From positions 124,001-188,000 of the forward strand of contig NZ_JBNFVY010000002.1 in assembly GCF_049943335.1 (NCBI RefSeq): 64,000 bases of DNA. The letters run 5' to 3'. The DNA is from JBNFVY01 sp049943335 (GTDB taxonomy: Bacteria; Pseudomonadota; Alphaproteobacteria; Rhodobacterales; Rhodobacteraceae). The notes beneath the pieces are model-generated. The model was not told the origin of the DNA. It ran no database searches and saw only the letters and a list, made by a program, of their open reading frames with translations. The position numbers and the translations under genes are program-made. This document shows, one piece after another, positions 50,527 through 59,715 of this stretch (position 1 is its first letter; each line of letters opens with the position of its first letter).

Positions 50527-50763
50527 ATGCGCATTCGCCACTTTCTTTTCCTTGCCGTCCTGGCTGGCTGCGCAGAGTTTCCCGATCTTGATCGGGCGAT
50601 CAGCCCGTCAGCGCGCGCGGCCAGCTACCCGCAAATCGCGCCGTTGGACGGCACATTGATGCCAGAGCCCGAAGAGACCGACGCAGGCCTGGTCGCTCTT
50701 GCTAACCGTGCCGCGGCGCTGCGGGCCCGCGCCGAGCGTTTGCGCGGCACACCGATCGAATAG
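50527..50763 (+). CDS. Small lipoprotein
   Basis: 78 residues from ATG 50527. Short lipoprotein signal RIRHFLFLAVLAGC with the lipid-modified Cys at residue 14. The mature part has a Pro-rich stretch (YPQIAPLDGTLMPEPEET) and a C-terminal amphipathic helix (AGLVALANRAAALRARAERLRG). No family recognised. It begins an intergenic-free run into hom, 73 bp downstream. Confidence 0.7.
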   Translation: MRIRHFLFLAVLAGCAEFPDLDRAISPSARAASYPQIAPLDGTLMPEPEETDAGLVALANRAAALRARAERLRGTPIE

Positions 50764-50836
50764 CGTCTTACCGCATTGCGCCTGCGCGCCGGTTTGGCTA
50801 ACACCCCCCAGACCCCAAACCGCCACGGAGACCGAC

Positions 50837-52126
50837 ATGACACAAGCCCCACTGCGCCTCGGCATCGCCGGTCTTGGGACCGTGGGTGTTGGCACCCTGC
50901 GGATCGTCAACCGTCACGCCGAACTGCTGGCCGCACGTGCCGGGCGGCCCATCGAAATCACGGCTGTTTCTGCGCGTAACCGCGACAAGGATCGCGGCGT
51001 GTCGATCCAGCCCTTCGCCTGGGAAGATGATCCCGTCGCGCTGGCGCGGCGCGACGATTTGGATGTGTTCGTCGAACTCATGGGCGGGGCGGACGGCCCG
51101 GCCAAGGCCGCGACCGAAGCGGCATTGTCCGCCGGCAAGGATGTGGTGACTGCGAACAAGGCAATGCTGGCGATCAATGGCCAGAGCTTGGCCGAATTGG
51201 CAGAAGAAAACGGACGCGTCATCCGGTTTGAGGCGGCGGTCGCGGGCGGCATCCCTGTGATCAAGGCGCTGACCGAAGGGCTGGCCGGGAACCAGGTCAC
51301 GCGGGTCATGGGCGTGATGAACGGCACCTGCAACTACATTCTGACGCGCATGGAAAACGAAGGCCTGAGCTATGACGAGGTTTTCGATGCCGCCAACCAG
51401 CTGGGCTTTCTGGAAGCCGACCCGACCCTGGACGTGGGCGGGATCGATGCGGGGCACAAGCTGGCGCTGCTTGCAACCATCGCATTCGGAACGAAAGTGG
51501 CCTTTTCTGACATGGTTCTGGAAGGGATCGAGCGGATCACCATCGAGGACATCGAGCAGGCCGCCGATATGGGCTTTCGCATCAAGCTGCTGGGCGTGGC
51601 GCAAATGACTCCGCGCGGCCTGGAACAGCGCATGCAGCCGTGCCTTGTTCCGGCAGCCTCCCCCCTCGGCCAGCTCGAGGGCGCAACCAACATGACAGTG
51701 CTTGAAGGCGACGCAGTCGGTCAAATCGTGCTGCGCGGCGCAGGCGCAGGCGAAGGGCCGACGGCCAGCGCCGTTATGGGCGATGTGATGGACATCGCGC
51801 GCGGATTCCGCACCCCGACATTTGGACGGCCCGCTTCAGGGCTGGCTGATAGCGTGCCGGCACAGACGGCAATTCCCGCCCCCTATTACCTGCGCATGTC
51901 GCTCGTGGATGAACCCGGCGCACTGGCCAAGATCGCCACTGTTCTTGGCGAACAGGGAATATCCATCGACCGGATGCACCAATATGGCCACCGTCAGGAC
52001 AGCGCGCCGGTTCTGTTTGTCACCCACAAGACGGACCGCGCATCAATCGACGCCTCGCTTGCCAAGATGGGCGACACAGGGGTGATCGCATCAGCGCCCG
52101 TTGCGATCCGGATCGAAGACGTCTGA
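50837..52126 (+). CDS. hom: Homoserine dehydrogenase
   Basis: 429 residues from ATG 50837 with GGAG six bases upstream. NAD(P)-binding RLGIAGLGTVGVGTLRIV, a catalytic domain with GGIPVIKALTEGLAGNQVTRVMGVMNGTCNYILTRM and FLEADPTLDVGGIDAGHKLA (catalytic Asp and Lys), and a C-terminal ACT domain from about residue 350 (YLRMSLVDEPGALAKIATVLGEQGISIDRM). It makes homoserine for threonine and methionine; metY elsewhere in the window uses the acetylated product. The ACT domain suggests threonine feedback. A hairpin terminator follows. Confidence 0.96.
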   Translation: MTQAPLRLGIAGLGTVGVGTLRIVNRHAELLAARAGRPIEITAVSARNRDKDRGVSIQPFAWEDDPVALARRDDLDVFVELMGGADGPAKAATEAALSAGKDVVTANKAMLAINGQSLAELAEENGRVIRFEAAVAGGIPVIKALTEGLAGNQVTRVMGVMNGTCNYILTRMENEGLSYDEVFDAANQLGFLEADPTLDVGGIDAGHKLALLATIAFGTKVAFSDMVLEGIERITIEDIEQAADMGFRIKLLGVAQMTPRGLEQRMQPCLVPAASPLGQLEGATNMTVLEGDAVGQIVLRGAGAGEGPTASAVMGDVMDIARGFRTPTFGRPASGLADSVPAQTAIPAPYYLRMSLVDEPGALAKIATVLGEQGISIDRMHQYGHRQDSAPVLFVTHKTDRASIDASLAKMGDTGVIASAPVAIRIEDV

Positions 52127-52611
52127 CCCGTCGGCAGAAATTTTCGTTCTTGATCAGTGCCCTTGGATCGCGCCATTGGTATCCAATGGTCTTTGCTTGA
52201 CCGCCTGATCCATCGCACGTGGCTAGGGGATGGCCCACCCCCCCCCTGCGCCCCGCGACAACCGTCTGGCCGCGCGCGCCCACACTGTTCCCGCATCAAA
52301 ACACTCATGACCGGTGCGCTCCAACGCCTGATGATGGCGTATTTGATGCTTCGCGGTCGCTTGCCGGCGGTCTGTTCGCGACTGCTTGCGGACTGGGCCA
52401 CGCAGGCGCGGGTCAGCGACCGTGCCCTGCTGGGATACAATTGGGCTCGCTGTGGGGGCATTGATCAGCAAAGTTGGTAGTCCTTGCGGCGCAATGCGCC
52501 CCAGCCATGACAGGCGCCCAAGCGTTAGCGCAAACGTCTGCGCAGTGGCTTTTCGCGCTTGCAGCAGGCTGATAGACAGGCGCCAACAAGTTCACATCAA
52601 AGGATTTCCCC
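52127..52611. other. 485-bp gene-free leader between hom and glpX
   Basis: No open frame here has family character, a good start site or a conserved look. Besides the hom terminator hairpin near 52173, I see AAAGGA as the glpX ribosome site (about 52597-52602). The length would allow a regulated leader or a small RNA, but no known riboswitch core was recognised. Confidence 0.5.
52173..52197 (+). terminator. Probable terminator of hom
   Basis: CCATTGG TAT CCAATGG (52173-52189): 7-bp perfect stem with a 3-nt loop followed by TCTTTGCTT. It lies 46 bp past the hom stop. The stem is only moderately GC-rich, so a protein-binding palindrome is an alternative. Confidence 0.5.
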
Positions 52612-53574
52612 ATGGCCGCCACCATCGACTTTAACGACCGCATGCTGTCTCTGGGCTTGGCCCGGGTCTCTGAAGCGGCGGCCATGGCTTCGGCCAAGCT
52701 TGTGGGGCGCGGCGATGAAAAAGCGGCCGACCAAGCCGCTGTCAACGCCATGCGCGACCAGTTGAACATGCTGGACATCCAAGGCGTCGTCGTGATCGGC
52801 GAAGGGGAACGCGACGAAGCACCTATGCTGTTCATCGGCGAAGAAGTGGGCACCGGAAAAGGCCCGGCGGTGGATATCGCGCTCGATCCGCTGGAAGGCA
52901 CCACGCTGACGGCCAAGGATATGCCGAACGCGCTGACCGTGATTGCCATGGCACCGCGCGGCACGCTCTTGCACGCGCCGGACGTTTACATGGACAAGCT
53001 GGCCATCGGTCCGGGTTACAACAAAAACGTCGTCAGTCTGGACATGTCGCCCAAAGAGCGCGTGGCGGCACTAGCCAAGGCGCGGGGCTGCAACGATGAC
53101 GATATCACCGTCTGTGTGCTGGAACGTCCGCGCCACGAAAACATGATCGAAGAGCTGCGTTCAACCGGCGCAGCAATCCGCCTGATCACTGACGGGGACG
53201 TGGCGGGCGTGATCCACTGCGCCGAGCACGAGATCACCGGCATCGATATGTACATGGGATCGGGCGGCGCACCCGAGGGCGTGTTGGCGGCAAGCGCGCT
53301 GAAATGCATGGGCGGCCAGATGTGGGGCAAGCTGCTATTTCGCAATGATGACGAACGCGCTCGCGCAGCCAAGGCCGGCATCACCGATCTGGACAGGGTG
53401 TACTCGCGCGATGAACTGGTGACCCAGGACGTGATCTTCGCAGCCACCGGCGTGACAGACGGGTCTGTCGTGAAAGGGATCAAACGCGAGCCGGGCTTTT
53501 TGGAGACCGAAACGATCCTCATGCGTTCGAAAACCGGTTCGGTACGGCGCATGGTTTACCGGAATCCGGTCTAA
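52612..53574 (+). CDS. glpX: Class II fructose-1,6-bisphosphatase
   Basis: 320 residues. The N-terminus includes ARVSEAAAMASAKLVGRGDEKAAD. The metal site is in VVVIGEGERDEAPMLFIGEEVG and IALDPLEGTTLTAKDMPNALTV (DPxEGT motif shared by the Li+-sensitive phosphatase fold). The C-terminal ITDGDVAGVI and GSGGAPEGVLAASALKCMGGQMW are class II signatures. It serves gluconeogenesis and possibly the Calvin cycle. Placed between hom and recJ, a recurring Rhodobacteraceae order. Confidence 0.96.
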   Translation: MAATIDFNDRMLSLGLARVSEAAAMASAKLVGRGDEKAADQAAVNAMRDQLNMLDIQGVVVIGEGERDEAPMLFIGEEVGTGKGPAVDIALDPLEGTTLTAKDMPNALTVIAMAPRGTLLHAPDVYMDKLAIGPGYNKNVVSLDMSPKERVAALAKARGCNDDDITVCVLERPRHENMIEELRSTGAAIRLITDGDVAGVIHCAEHEITGIDMYMGSGGAPEGVLAASALKCMGGQMWGKLLFRNDDERARAAKAGITDLDRVYSRDELVTQDVIFAATGVTDGSVVKGIKREPGFLETETILMRSKTGSVRRMVYRNPV

Positions 53575-53845
53575 GGGAACGCGTTGGGAATTGGTTTCCA
53601 AACAGGCTTCGATGACCCCTTTGGGGACCGCATACTAACCCTGTCGCCCAGTTGACCGCCAAGCGTTTGCTGGAACACTGGCGCGCCCAGAGCGCGCCGG
53701 TAGGCTAGGTCCGGCATGTAACAAGCGCGCCGGCCAGCCCGCTGCGCGGTGCAGTCTGCCAGCCGCGCGCCATCGGCGGAATCCGGGGCGACGAAATCCC
53801 AAGCTAAGCCTTGCCATCCGTTCTGGTCTTGGGCAAACCCGGTCC

Positions 53846-55588
53846 ATGGCTGACTTCCTTGATGTTTCATGTTCGCTTACCGGACGCCGATGGGTTGGTC
53901 CGTCGGCCGAGGACGACCGCCTTTCTGAAGCGCTGGAACAGAAAACCGGGCTGCCGGGGCCAATCGCCCGAATTCTGGCCGCACGCGGCATCGGCGCGGA
54001 TGAAGCCGACACTTATCTGGCCCCAACGCTGCGGGCCCTGCTGCCCGATCCGATGGTACTGCGCGACATGAGCGCGGTGGCTGTGCGGTTCATTTCCGCA
54101 ATTGAACGGAAAGAGCGCATCGCGATCTTTGCCGACTACGACGTCGACGGCGGCGCCTCTGCCGCCCTATTGATCACCTGGCTGCGCGATATGGGCCTGG
54201 CCAGCACACTGTATATTCCCGATCGGATCGACGAAGGCTATGGACCGAACGACGCTGCGATGTCCGATCTTGCCCGCGCGCACGATCTGATCATTTGCGT
54301 CGATTGCGGCACGCTGAGCCATGATGCGATTGCTGCCGCACGCGGCGCGGATGTCATCGTTCTGGACCACCATCTGGGCGGTGAAACGCTGCCCTCTTGC
54401 GTTGCCGTGGTCAATCCGAACCGGCAGGACGAAACCGGCGATTTGGCCCATCTGTGCGCCGCCGCTGTGGTCTTTTTACTTTTGGTCGAAGTGACCCGTC
54501 GCCTGCGCGGGACCCGCAATACACCTGATCTGATGTGCTTGCTGGACCTTGTGGCGCTGGCGACCGTGGCCGATGTTGCCCCGCTGATCGGTGTGAACCG
54601 GGCCTTTGTGCGCACCGGGCTGAGCGTGATGGCGCGGCGCGAACGCCCTGGGCTGACAGCACTGTGCGATGTGGCGCGCATGGACACTGCGCCCACGTCT
54701 TATCATTTGGGGTTCCTGCTGGGGCCGCGGATCAATGCCGGGGGACGCATCGGACAGGCGGATCTGGGCGCACGGTTGTTGGCAACCGATGATCCGCGTG
54801 AGGCGCAGCGCCTTGCCGAACGGCTGGACGCGCTGAACGGCGAACGACGCGAAATCGAAGCTGCGGTCCGCGACGCCGCGATGGAGCAGGCCGAGGCCCG
54901 CGGTCTGGACAAACCGCTGGTATGGGCCGCATCCGAAGGATGGCATCCCGGTGTTGTCGGTATCGTCGCGTCCCGTCTGAAAGAGGCCACAAACCGACCC
55001 GCGATCGTGATCGGGTTTGATGGCGCTGAAGGCAAGGGATCGGGGCGGTCCATCCCGGGCGTCGATCTGGGCGCCTGCATTCAACGTTTGGCCGCCGAGG
55101 GGCTGTTGGTCAAAGGGGGGGGCCACAAGATGGCGGCTGGCCTGACCGTCATGCGCGATCAACTCGAACCCGCGATGGACCGCCTGTCCGACCTGCTGGC
55201 AAAGCAGGGTGCAGGTGACGCAGGTCCCGCTGACCTCAAGTTGACCGGTCTGATGATGCCCGGCGCTGCAACTGTCGAAATGATCGATCAGCTGGAAAAG
55301 GCAGGGCCCTATGGGGCTTCGGCCCCTGCCCCCAGATTCGTCTTTCCTGACGTGAAGATCGACTTTGCGAAACGGGTCGGGGCCAACCACCTGAAAATCC
55401 GGTTCTCTGATGGCATGGGACACGCGCTAGAGGCGATTTCCTTTGGGGCGTTCGACAGCCAGCTTGGGCCAAATCTGGATGCACACGGCGGAAAACGTTT
55501 TCATCTTGCCGGCCGGTTGGAAAACAACGTTTGGAATGGCCGTTTGACCCCCCAGATGCGCCTTGAGGACGCCGCGCCGTGCACATAG
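53846..55588 (+). CDS. recJ: Single-stranded-DNA-specific exonuclease RecJ
   Basis: 580 residues. DHH phosphoesterase: IAIFADYDVDGGASAALL with metal-binding Asp97, Asp99 and Asp101, CVDCGTLSH, VIVLDHHLGG (the DHH motif), then LGPRINAGGRIGQADLGARLL linker, and the DHHA1 part WHPGVVGIVASRLKEATNRPAIV and GGGHKMAAGLTV. The C-terminal OB-fold-like domain begins near residue 460. A 5'-3' exonuclease in recombination and mismatch repair. No strong ribosome site precedes the ATG; 271 bp separate it from glpX. Confidence 0.96.
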   Translation: MADFLDVSCSLTGRRWVGPSAEDDRLSEALEQKTGLPGPIARILAARGIGADEADTYLAPTLRALLPDPMVLRDMSAVAVRFISAIERKERIAIFADYDVDGGASAALLITWLRDMGLASTLYIPDRIDEGYGPNDAAMSDLARAHDLIICVDCGTLSHDAIAAARGADVIVLDHHLGGETLPSCVAVVNPNRQDETGDLAHLCAAAVVFLLLVEVTRRLRGTRNTPDLMCLLDLVALATVADVAPLIGVNRAFVRTGLSVMARRERPGLTALCDVARMDTAPTSYHLGFLLGPRINAGGRIGQADLGARLLATDDPREAQRLAERLDALNGERREIEAAVRDAAMEQAEARGLDKPLVWAASEGWHPGVVGIVASRLKEATNRPAIVIGFDGAEGKGSGRSIPGVDLGACIQRLAAEGLLVKGGGHKMAAGLTVMRDQLEPAMDRLSDLLAKQGAGDAGPADLKLTGLMMPGAATVEMIDQLEKAGPYGASAPAPRFVFPDVKIDFAKRVGANHLKIRFSDGMGHALEAISFGAFDSQLGPNLDAHGGKRFHLAGRLENNVWNGRLTPQMRLEDAAPCT

Positions 55589-55652
55589 GTCGACATTATG
55601 AACGCTGGCCAAGATTTTTTGAATGACGCGCGTTTTTCGGTCGTTTTACCTC

Positions 55653-55681
55653 TTGCCAGCGCCCCCGCCTTTGCGTATTCA
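55653..55681 (+). promoter_or_regulatory. Promoter of tRNA-Glu
   Basis: TTGCCA (55653-55658), 17-bp spacer, TATTCA (55676-55681), ending 18 bp before the tRNA 5' end. Good hexamers at ideal spacing for a sigma-70 promoter. Confidence 0.7.
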
Positions 55682-55699
55682 GCGCCCCACACCAAGAGT

Positions 55700-55774
55700 G
55701 GCCCGTTCGTCTATCGGTTAGGACGCCAGGTTTTCAACCTGGAAAGAGGGGTTCGATTCCCCTACGGGCTGCCA
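55700..55774 (+). tRNA. tRNA-Glu (anticodon TTC), CCA encoded
   Basis: Acceptor GGCCCGT pairs with ACGGGCT. D arm is followed by anticodon stem CCAGG/CCTGG with loop TTTTCAA (anticodon TTC), and T arm GGGG TTCGATT CCCC. Discriminator G73 then CCA at 55772-55774. A six-T run follows almost at once (55776-55781) and may end transcription. Confidence 0.97.
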
Positions 55775-56366
55775 CTTTTTTCTCTGCACAATTTTCCCCA
55801 GCACAAATCGCCTGACACATTGCGACGGCACTGCGCCAGCGAATGCAAACGACTGTTTCAATTGGATGGGCAACGATTTGAGCTGTGAGCAAGCTGTTCA
55901 TTCACCTTGCTTTGCTGAAAAACACTCGTCCGAAACACCGAAACGTTTTGGCACGCTCCCACGATCTTCAGTCGCGCTGACCCGGAAAAGTTGCGGACAG
56001 ATGCCTGCCACGCCTGTTTAAGGAACATCGTCGTTGGCGGTGTTGGCCCCGTTCAGGGCCTTGAAGGTATCTCAACTCTGCGGCCCTATCCGACCACCGC
56101 ATGAGACATTTCCCCCTAAAGGGTTAGCGCAATCGCTTTGCCAGGCGCCGATCACATCGATTGCTTATTTGCGCACTGTGGGCCGCCGACCAGGGACTCT
56201 GCCACGGCTTTTCCGCGAATAATCCGCTTAGCACTTACACCACCCAAGGCCCCGTCACAGCCGAATTCGTCAAGAGCGGTATTGTCGGCCGCGATGACTG
56301 CACGCCCCGTGCATATGCGCTTGGATCAATGTCCGTTGGCACGCCAGAGGTGCATGTTCTGATGTA
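55775..56366. other. 592-bp region without a supportable gene
   Basis: Several short frames are open on both strands but none has a start site, domain or composition that supports it. After the T run behind tRNA-Glu I see no clear hairpin, promoter or mobile element end. It may be degraded sequence between conserved blocks. Confidence 0.45.
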
Positions 56367-59096
56367 TCATGCCGCCTGCTCCCTGCGCGCGTCCGGCGAA
56401 TGCGCCGACGCATCATGCTGAACAGCGCGTTCCGGCGGGGCCAGCCACAGCACGATTTGCCCCAACACCAGTTGCAGCGCGCTGAACCCAAAGGCCAGCG
56501 CCAACCCGTTCCAGCCCGGGTCAGGCAAGCTCAGGACGTCGGACATGACCGGCAGCCAGAGGGCGATGCCAATCATGCCCAGACACAGCGCAATGGCCCC
56601 CCAAACCCAGATATTGCGCGTAACCTCGTTGGACCAGAAGCCCGAACCAGGCGTGCGCATGTTGAAGACATTCCAGACCTGCGCCAACGCCAGTGTAAGG
56701 AAGGCCACCGTGATCGCCTGGGGCACGGCCAGGTTCAGCCATTCCAGCGCAAGCACAAAGGCGGCAAGGGTCGCGACGGTGATCGCAGCCCCCAGAAGGG
56801 CAATATACGCCCAGCGGCGATTGTCGACGATAGGCTCGGCCGGGTCGCGTGGCGGGCGGTCCATGACGGTGTCATCGCCCGTGCCAAGTCCCAACGCAAA
56901 GGCCGGAAAGACGTCCGTGACCAGGTTGAGGAACAGGATTTGCAGCGGCAAAAGTGGCGTCGGCAGCCCGGCGCCCACGGCAACGCCCACGACCATCACT
57001 TCGCTGACGTTGCACGACATCAGGTAAACCACGAACTTCCGGATATTGGCAAAGATCACACGCCCCTGGCGCATCGCGGCAATGATGGTGCTGAAGGCAT
57101 CGTCGTTCAAAACGACCTCGGCGGCTTCACGCGCGACCTGCGTGCCGCGCTTGCCCATCGCGATGCCGATATCTGCCTTTTTCAGCGCAGGGGCATCGTT
57201 CACACCGTCCCCTGTCATCGCGACGATCTGGCCGCTCTTTTGATAAAGCGTCACGATTTTCAGCTTGTCCGCCGGGGCGACGCGGGCAAAGACATCGGTG
57301 TCAATGATGCGTGCCCGATCCGCCTCGGTGGGATTGTCGAGGTCCATCTCGCGGATGTCTGCGCCCGTCAGCACGTTCATCGTTTCACCCGCCAGACCCG
57401 CCTGCCGGGCAATTTCGGCGGCGGTCTGGGCGTGATCGCCCGTCATCATCACGACCCGCACACCCGCGCGGCGGCTGGCGGCAATCGCCTCTGGCACATC
57501 GGCGCGGATCGGATCGGAAAGACAGACCATGCCCAACAGGATCAGCCCTTCGTAGGGTTCGGCCGCCGGATCATCTGTTGTTTTGCTTGCCACCCCCAAC
57601 AGTCTCAGCCCTCTGCCGGCCGCCGCGCGCGCACGTTCGCTCCAATCCTCGCGCATGCTCGCATCCAGCGAAACGACGCCGCCCTCTGTCAGCACCCGGT
57701 CGCAGGATGCCAGAACTTCCTCTGGCGCGCCTTTGACGGCAAAAACGATGCCATCGGGCCCGTCGTGGACCGTTGCCATCATCTTGGCGTCCGGATCAAA
57801 GGCGTGTTGGGCACATATGGGTTTGTCTTGCAGGATCTCTTCGCGCGGATGCCCGGCGGCCTGAGCCAAATCAAGGAGCGCCAGTTCCATCGGATCACCT
57901 GCGCGTTGATCGCCATTACCAAGGCTGGCCGTGTTGCACATCGCCCCAGCCTTGACCGCCTCGGCCAGACCCGGTTGGTCCGAAAGGGCGATGGCCGCCC
58001 CATCCATCACGAACCTGTGGTCCTGCGTATCGATCTCTACATCGCCCGAAGACAAGAGCATGCCGACAGCCGTCATCCGGTTTTCCGTTAACGTGCCGGT
58101 CTTGTCGGTCAGGATGATCGTTGTCGCCCCCAGCGTTTCGACCGCCGACAGACGGGCCACCAGCGCATTGCGTTGCGCCATCCGCCACATTCCCCGCGCA
58201 AGACATAGCGTCGCCACGACCGGCAGGCCCTCGGGCACTGCTGCCACGGCCAATGCGACGCCGGTCTCGACCATCTGCGCGATCGGATATCCGCGCCAGA
58301 CGCCCAGGGCGATGATGAACAAGGTCAGCCCAAGGGTCAGCCAGACCAGCTTGTGCCCAAGCCGATCCAGACGGCGCTCGAGCGGTGAGCTTTCCGCTTC
58401 GGCAGTCCGGGTCAGATCGCTGATCCGGCCCAACTCTGTTGCCATGCCGGTCCCCGTGACAACCGCTTCGGCGCTGCCTTGGGACACTGACGACCCTTTG
58501 AACGCCATGTTCGCGCGTTCCGCGATCACGGTATCTTCGGGCAGTTCTTCGGTCTGCTTGGCCACAGGCATCGATTCGCCAGTCAGGACGGATTCGTCGA
58601 CATGCAGGCCCGAAGCCGTCAGCAAGCGCATGTCCGCCGTCACGATATCGCCCGCCTCGAGCAGCACGATATCGCCCGGCACGAGATCCTGCGCATCGAC
58701 CATGCGATCCTGCCCATCGCGGCGCACCCGCGTCTTGACCTGAGCGATTTTGTGGAGCGCTTCCATGGACCGCGCCGCGCGCAATTCGGTGATGAAACCG
58801 ATGGCCCCATTGATCAGCAGCACGACGCCGATCGCTGCAGCTTCGACCAGGTCACCCAAATACAGCGACAATCCTGCCGCCGCGCCCAGCAACCAGACAA
58901 TGACACCTTTGAACTGGTGAAGCAGGATGGACAGCGGACTCTGCGTCGCGTGACGTCGAAGGCTGTTGACACCATATTTCTGGCGCCGTGCCGCGATTTC
59001 GGATTCACTAAGACCGACCTTGGGGTCGACCCCGAAGTGTTGGGCGATCTCAACGTCTTTTCCAGAATGCACTGTTTGTTTTGTTTGGGTGTCCAT
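56367..59096 (-). CDS. P2-type cation-transporting ATPase (Ca2+-ATPase-like)
   Basis: 909 residues from ATG 59096 with AGAGG six bases before; two earlier in-frame ATGs lack a site. An N-terminal cation-ATPase domain (HFGVDPKVGLSESEIAARRQKYGVN) is followed by VDESVLTGES (actuator), AVAAVPEGLPVVATLCLARG (TM4 with the PEGL ion site), the phosphorylation site DKTGT at Asp331, and GDGVNDAPALKKADIGIAMG (hinge). A C-terminal six-helix Cation_ATPase_C domain follows. The PEGLP motif and C-terminal domain place it in P2A/P2-type pumps, probably Ca2+ or another divalent or alkali ion; ion specificity is not certain. A possible FNR-type box lies upstream. Confidence 0.93.
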   Translation of the reverse strand: MDTQTKQTVHSGKDVEIAQHFGVDPKVGLSESEIAARRQKYGVNSLRRHATQSPLSILLHQFKGVIVWLLGAAAGLSLYLGDLVEAAAIGVVLLINGAIGFITELRAARSMEALHKIAQVKTRVRRDGQDRMVDAQDLVPGDIVLLEAGDIVTADMRLLTASGLHVDESVLTGESMPVAKQTEELPEDTVIAERANMAFKGSSVSQGSAEAVVTGTGMATELGRISDLTRTAEAESSPLERRLDRLGHKLVWLTLGLTLFIIALGVWRGYPIAQMVETGVALAVAAVPEGLPVVATLCLARGMWRMAQRNALVARLSAVETLGATTIILTDKTGTLTENRMTAVGMLLSSGDVEIDTQDHRFVMDGAAIALSDQPGLAEAVKAGAMCNTASLGNGDQRAGDPMELALLDLAQAAGHPREEILQDKPICAQHAFDPDAKMMATVHDGPDGIVFAVKGAPEEVLASCDRVLTEGGVVSLDASMREDWSERARAAAGRGLRLLGVASKTTDDPAAEPYEGLILLGMVCLSDPIRADVPEAIAASRRAGVRVVMMTGDHAQTAAEIARQAGLAGETMNVLTGADIREMDLDNPTEADRARIIDTDVFARVAPADKLKIVTLYQKSGQIVAMTGDGVNDAPALKKADIGIAMGKRGTQVAREAAEVVLNDDAFSTIIAAMRQGRVIFANIRKFVVYLMSCNVSEVMVVGVAVGAGLPTPLLPLQILFLNLVTDVFPAFALGLGTGDDTVMDRPPRDPAEPIVDNRRWAYIALLGAAITVATLAAFVLALEWLNLAVPQAITVAFLTLALAQVWNVFNMRTPGSGFWSNEVTRNIWVWGAIALCLGMIGIALWLPVMSDVLSLPDPGWNGLALAFGFSALQLVLGQIVLWLAPPERAVQHDASAHSPDARREQAA

Positions 59097-59715
59097 TTTG
59101 GACCTCTGCATCGCAACTTGAGAGCTTTCACTAAAGCGATCACGCCTCGCATGCATTGACAAGGATCATATCGCGAATTGGATCTGACGCAGAGGTATTC
59201 CGCTGCTTTGGCTTGGCAAATGCCCATTTCCGAGACCAGCGATGGCGCCATCGCTCATGCCCGAATTTCACACGAAAGCGGTCTGCATCGCATTGGCCAG
59301 AAGTTCGAGCCACCAGCGTTTGTACGAACACCTTGGCGGCGGATTTTCGACACTGGCCCTCAGATGACACTGGCCCGCCGATACCGCTTGATCGGCGCAA
59401 CTATTCACAAACCAGCGGCCCGGGCTGATCCGGCGCGCGCAACGACAGAGCTTTGGAAAGCCAGGCCAGGTCGATCCGACGAACGCGAGGACAAAGAACG
59501 CCAGGACAAATCAGTTCCGTTTTCTGGCCATGCTGTACCATCCCCCGCCCCCTGCACGCCTGTTTTTCAGGCAAACGCCGGTGTTCTGCACAGTTTGTCA
59601 TCCCTTGGTTCTGGACTCGGCGCATGGCGCTGCCTTCTACTGGAAACTATCCGAATTCTTTTGCCATTTGGTCAAACAATCGAGGCATGCCTCGCAAATC
59701 AGGGGGATCAGTTTC
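59097..59715. other. Divergent intergenic region between P-type ATPase and BMP importer
   Basis: About 620 bp with no supported gene; the frames open here are composition artefacts. Elements seen: an FNR-like site at 59156-59169 and a short hairpin GCCTG TTTTT CAGGC at 59558-59572. No ribosome site other than that of the BMP gene was convincing. Confidence 0.45.
59156..59169. promoter_or_regulatory. Possible FNR/FnrL-type box upstream of the P-type ATPase
   Basis: TTGAC AAGG ATCAT resembles the TTGAT-N4-ATCAA consensus with two mismatches, about 60 bp before the ATPase start. Oxygen-responsive control is only a hypothesis from this partial match. Confidence 0.3.

Noticed and set aside
55598..55888. 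Short plus-strand frame running through the tRNA-Glu gene
   Set aside because: Contains a complete tRNA with promoter; coding is not credible.
56400..58091. 563-codon plus-strand frame antisense to the P-type ATPase
   Set aside because: Arg/His/Gln-rich, no domain, wholly inside a gene with all ATPase motifs.
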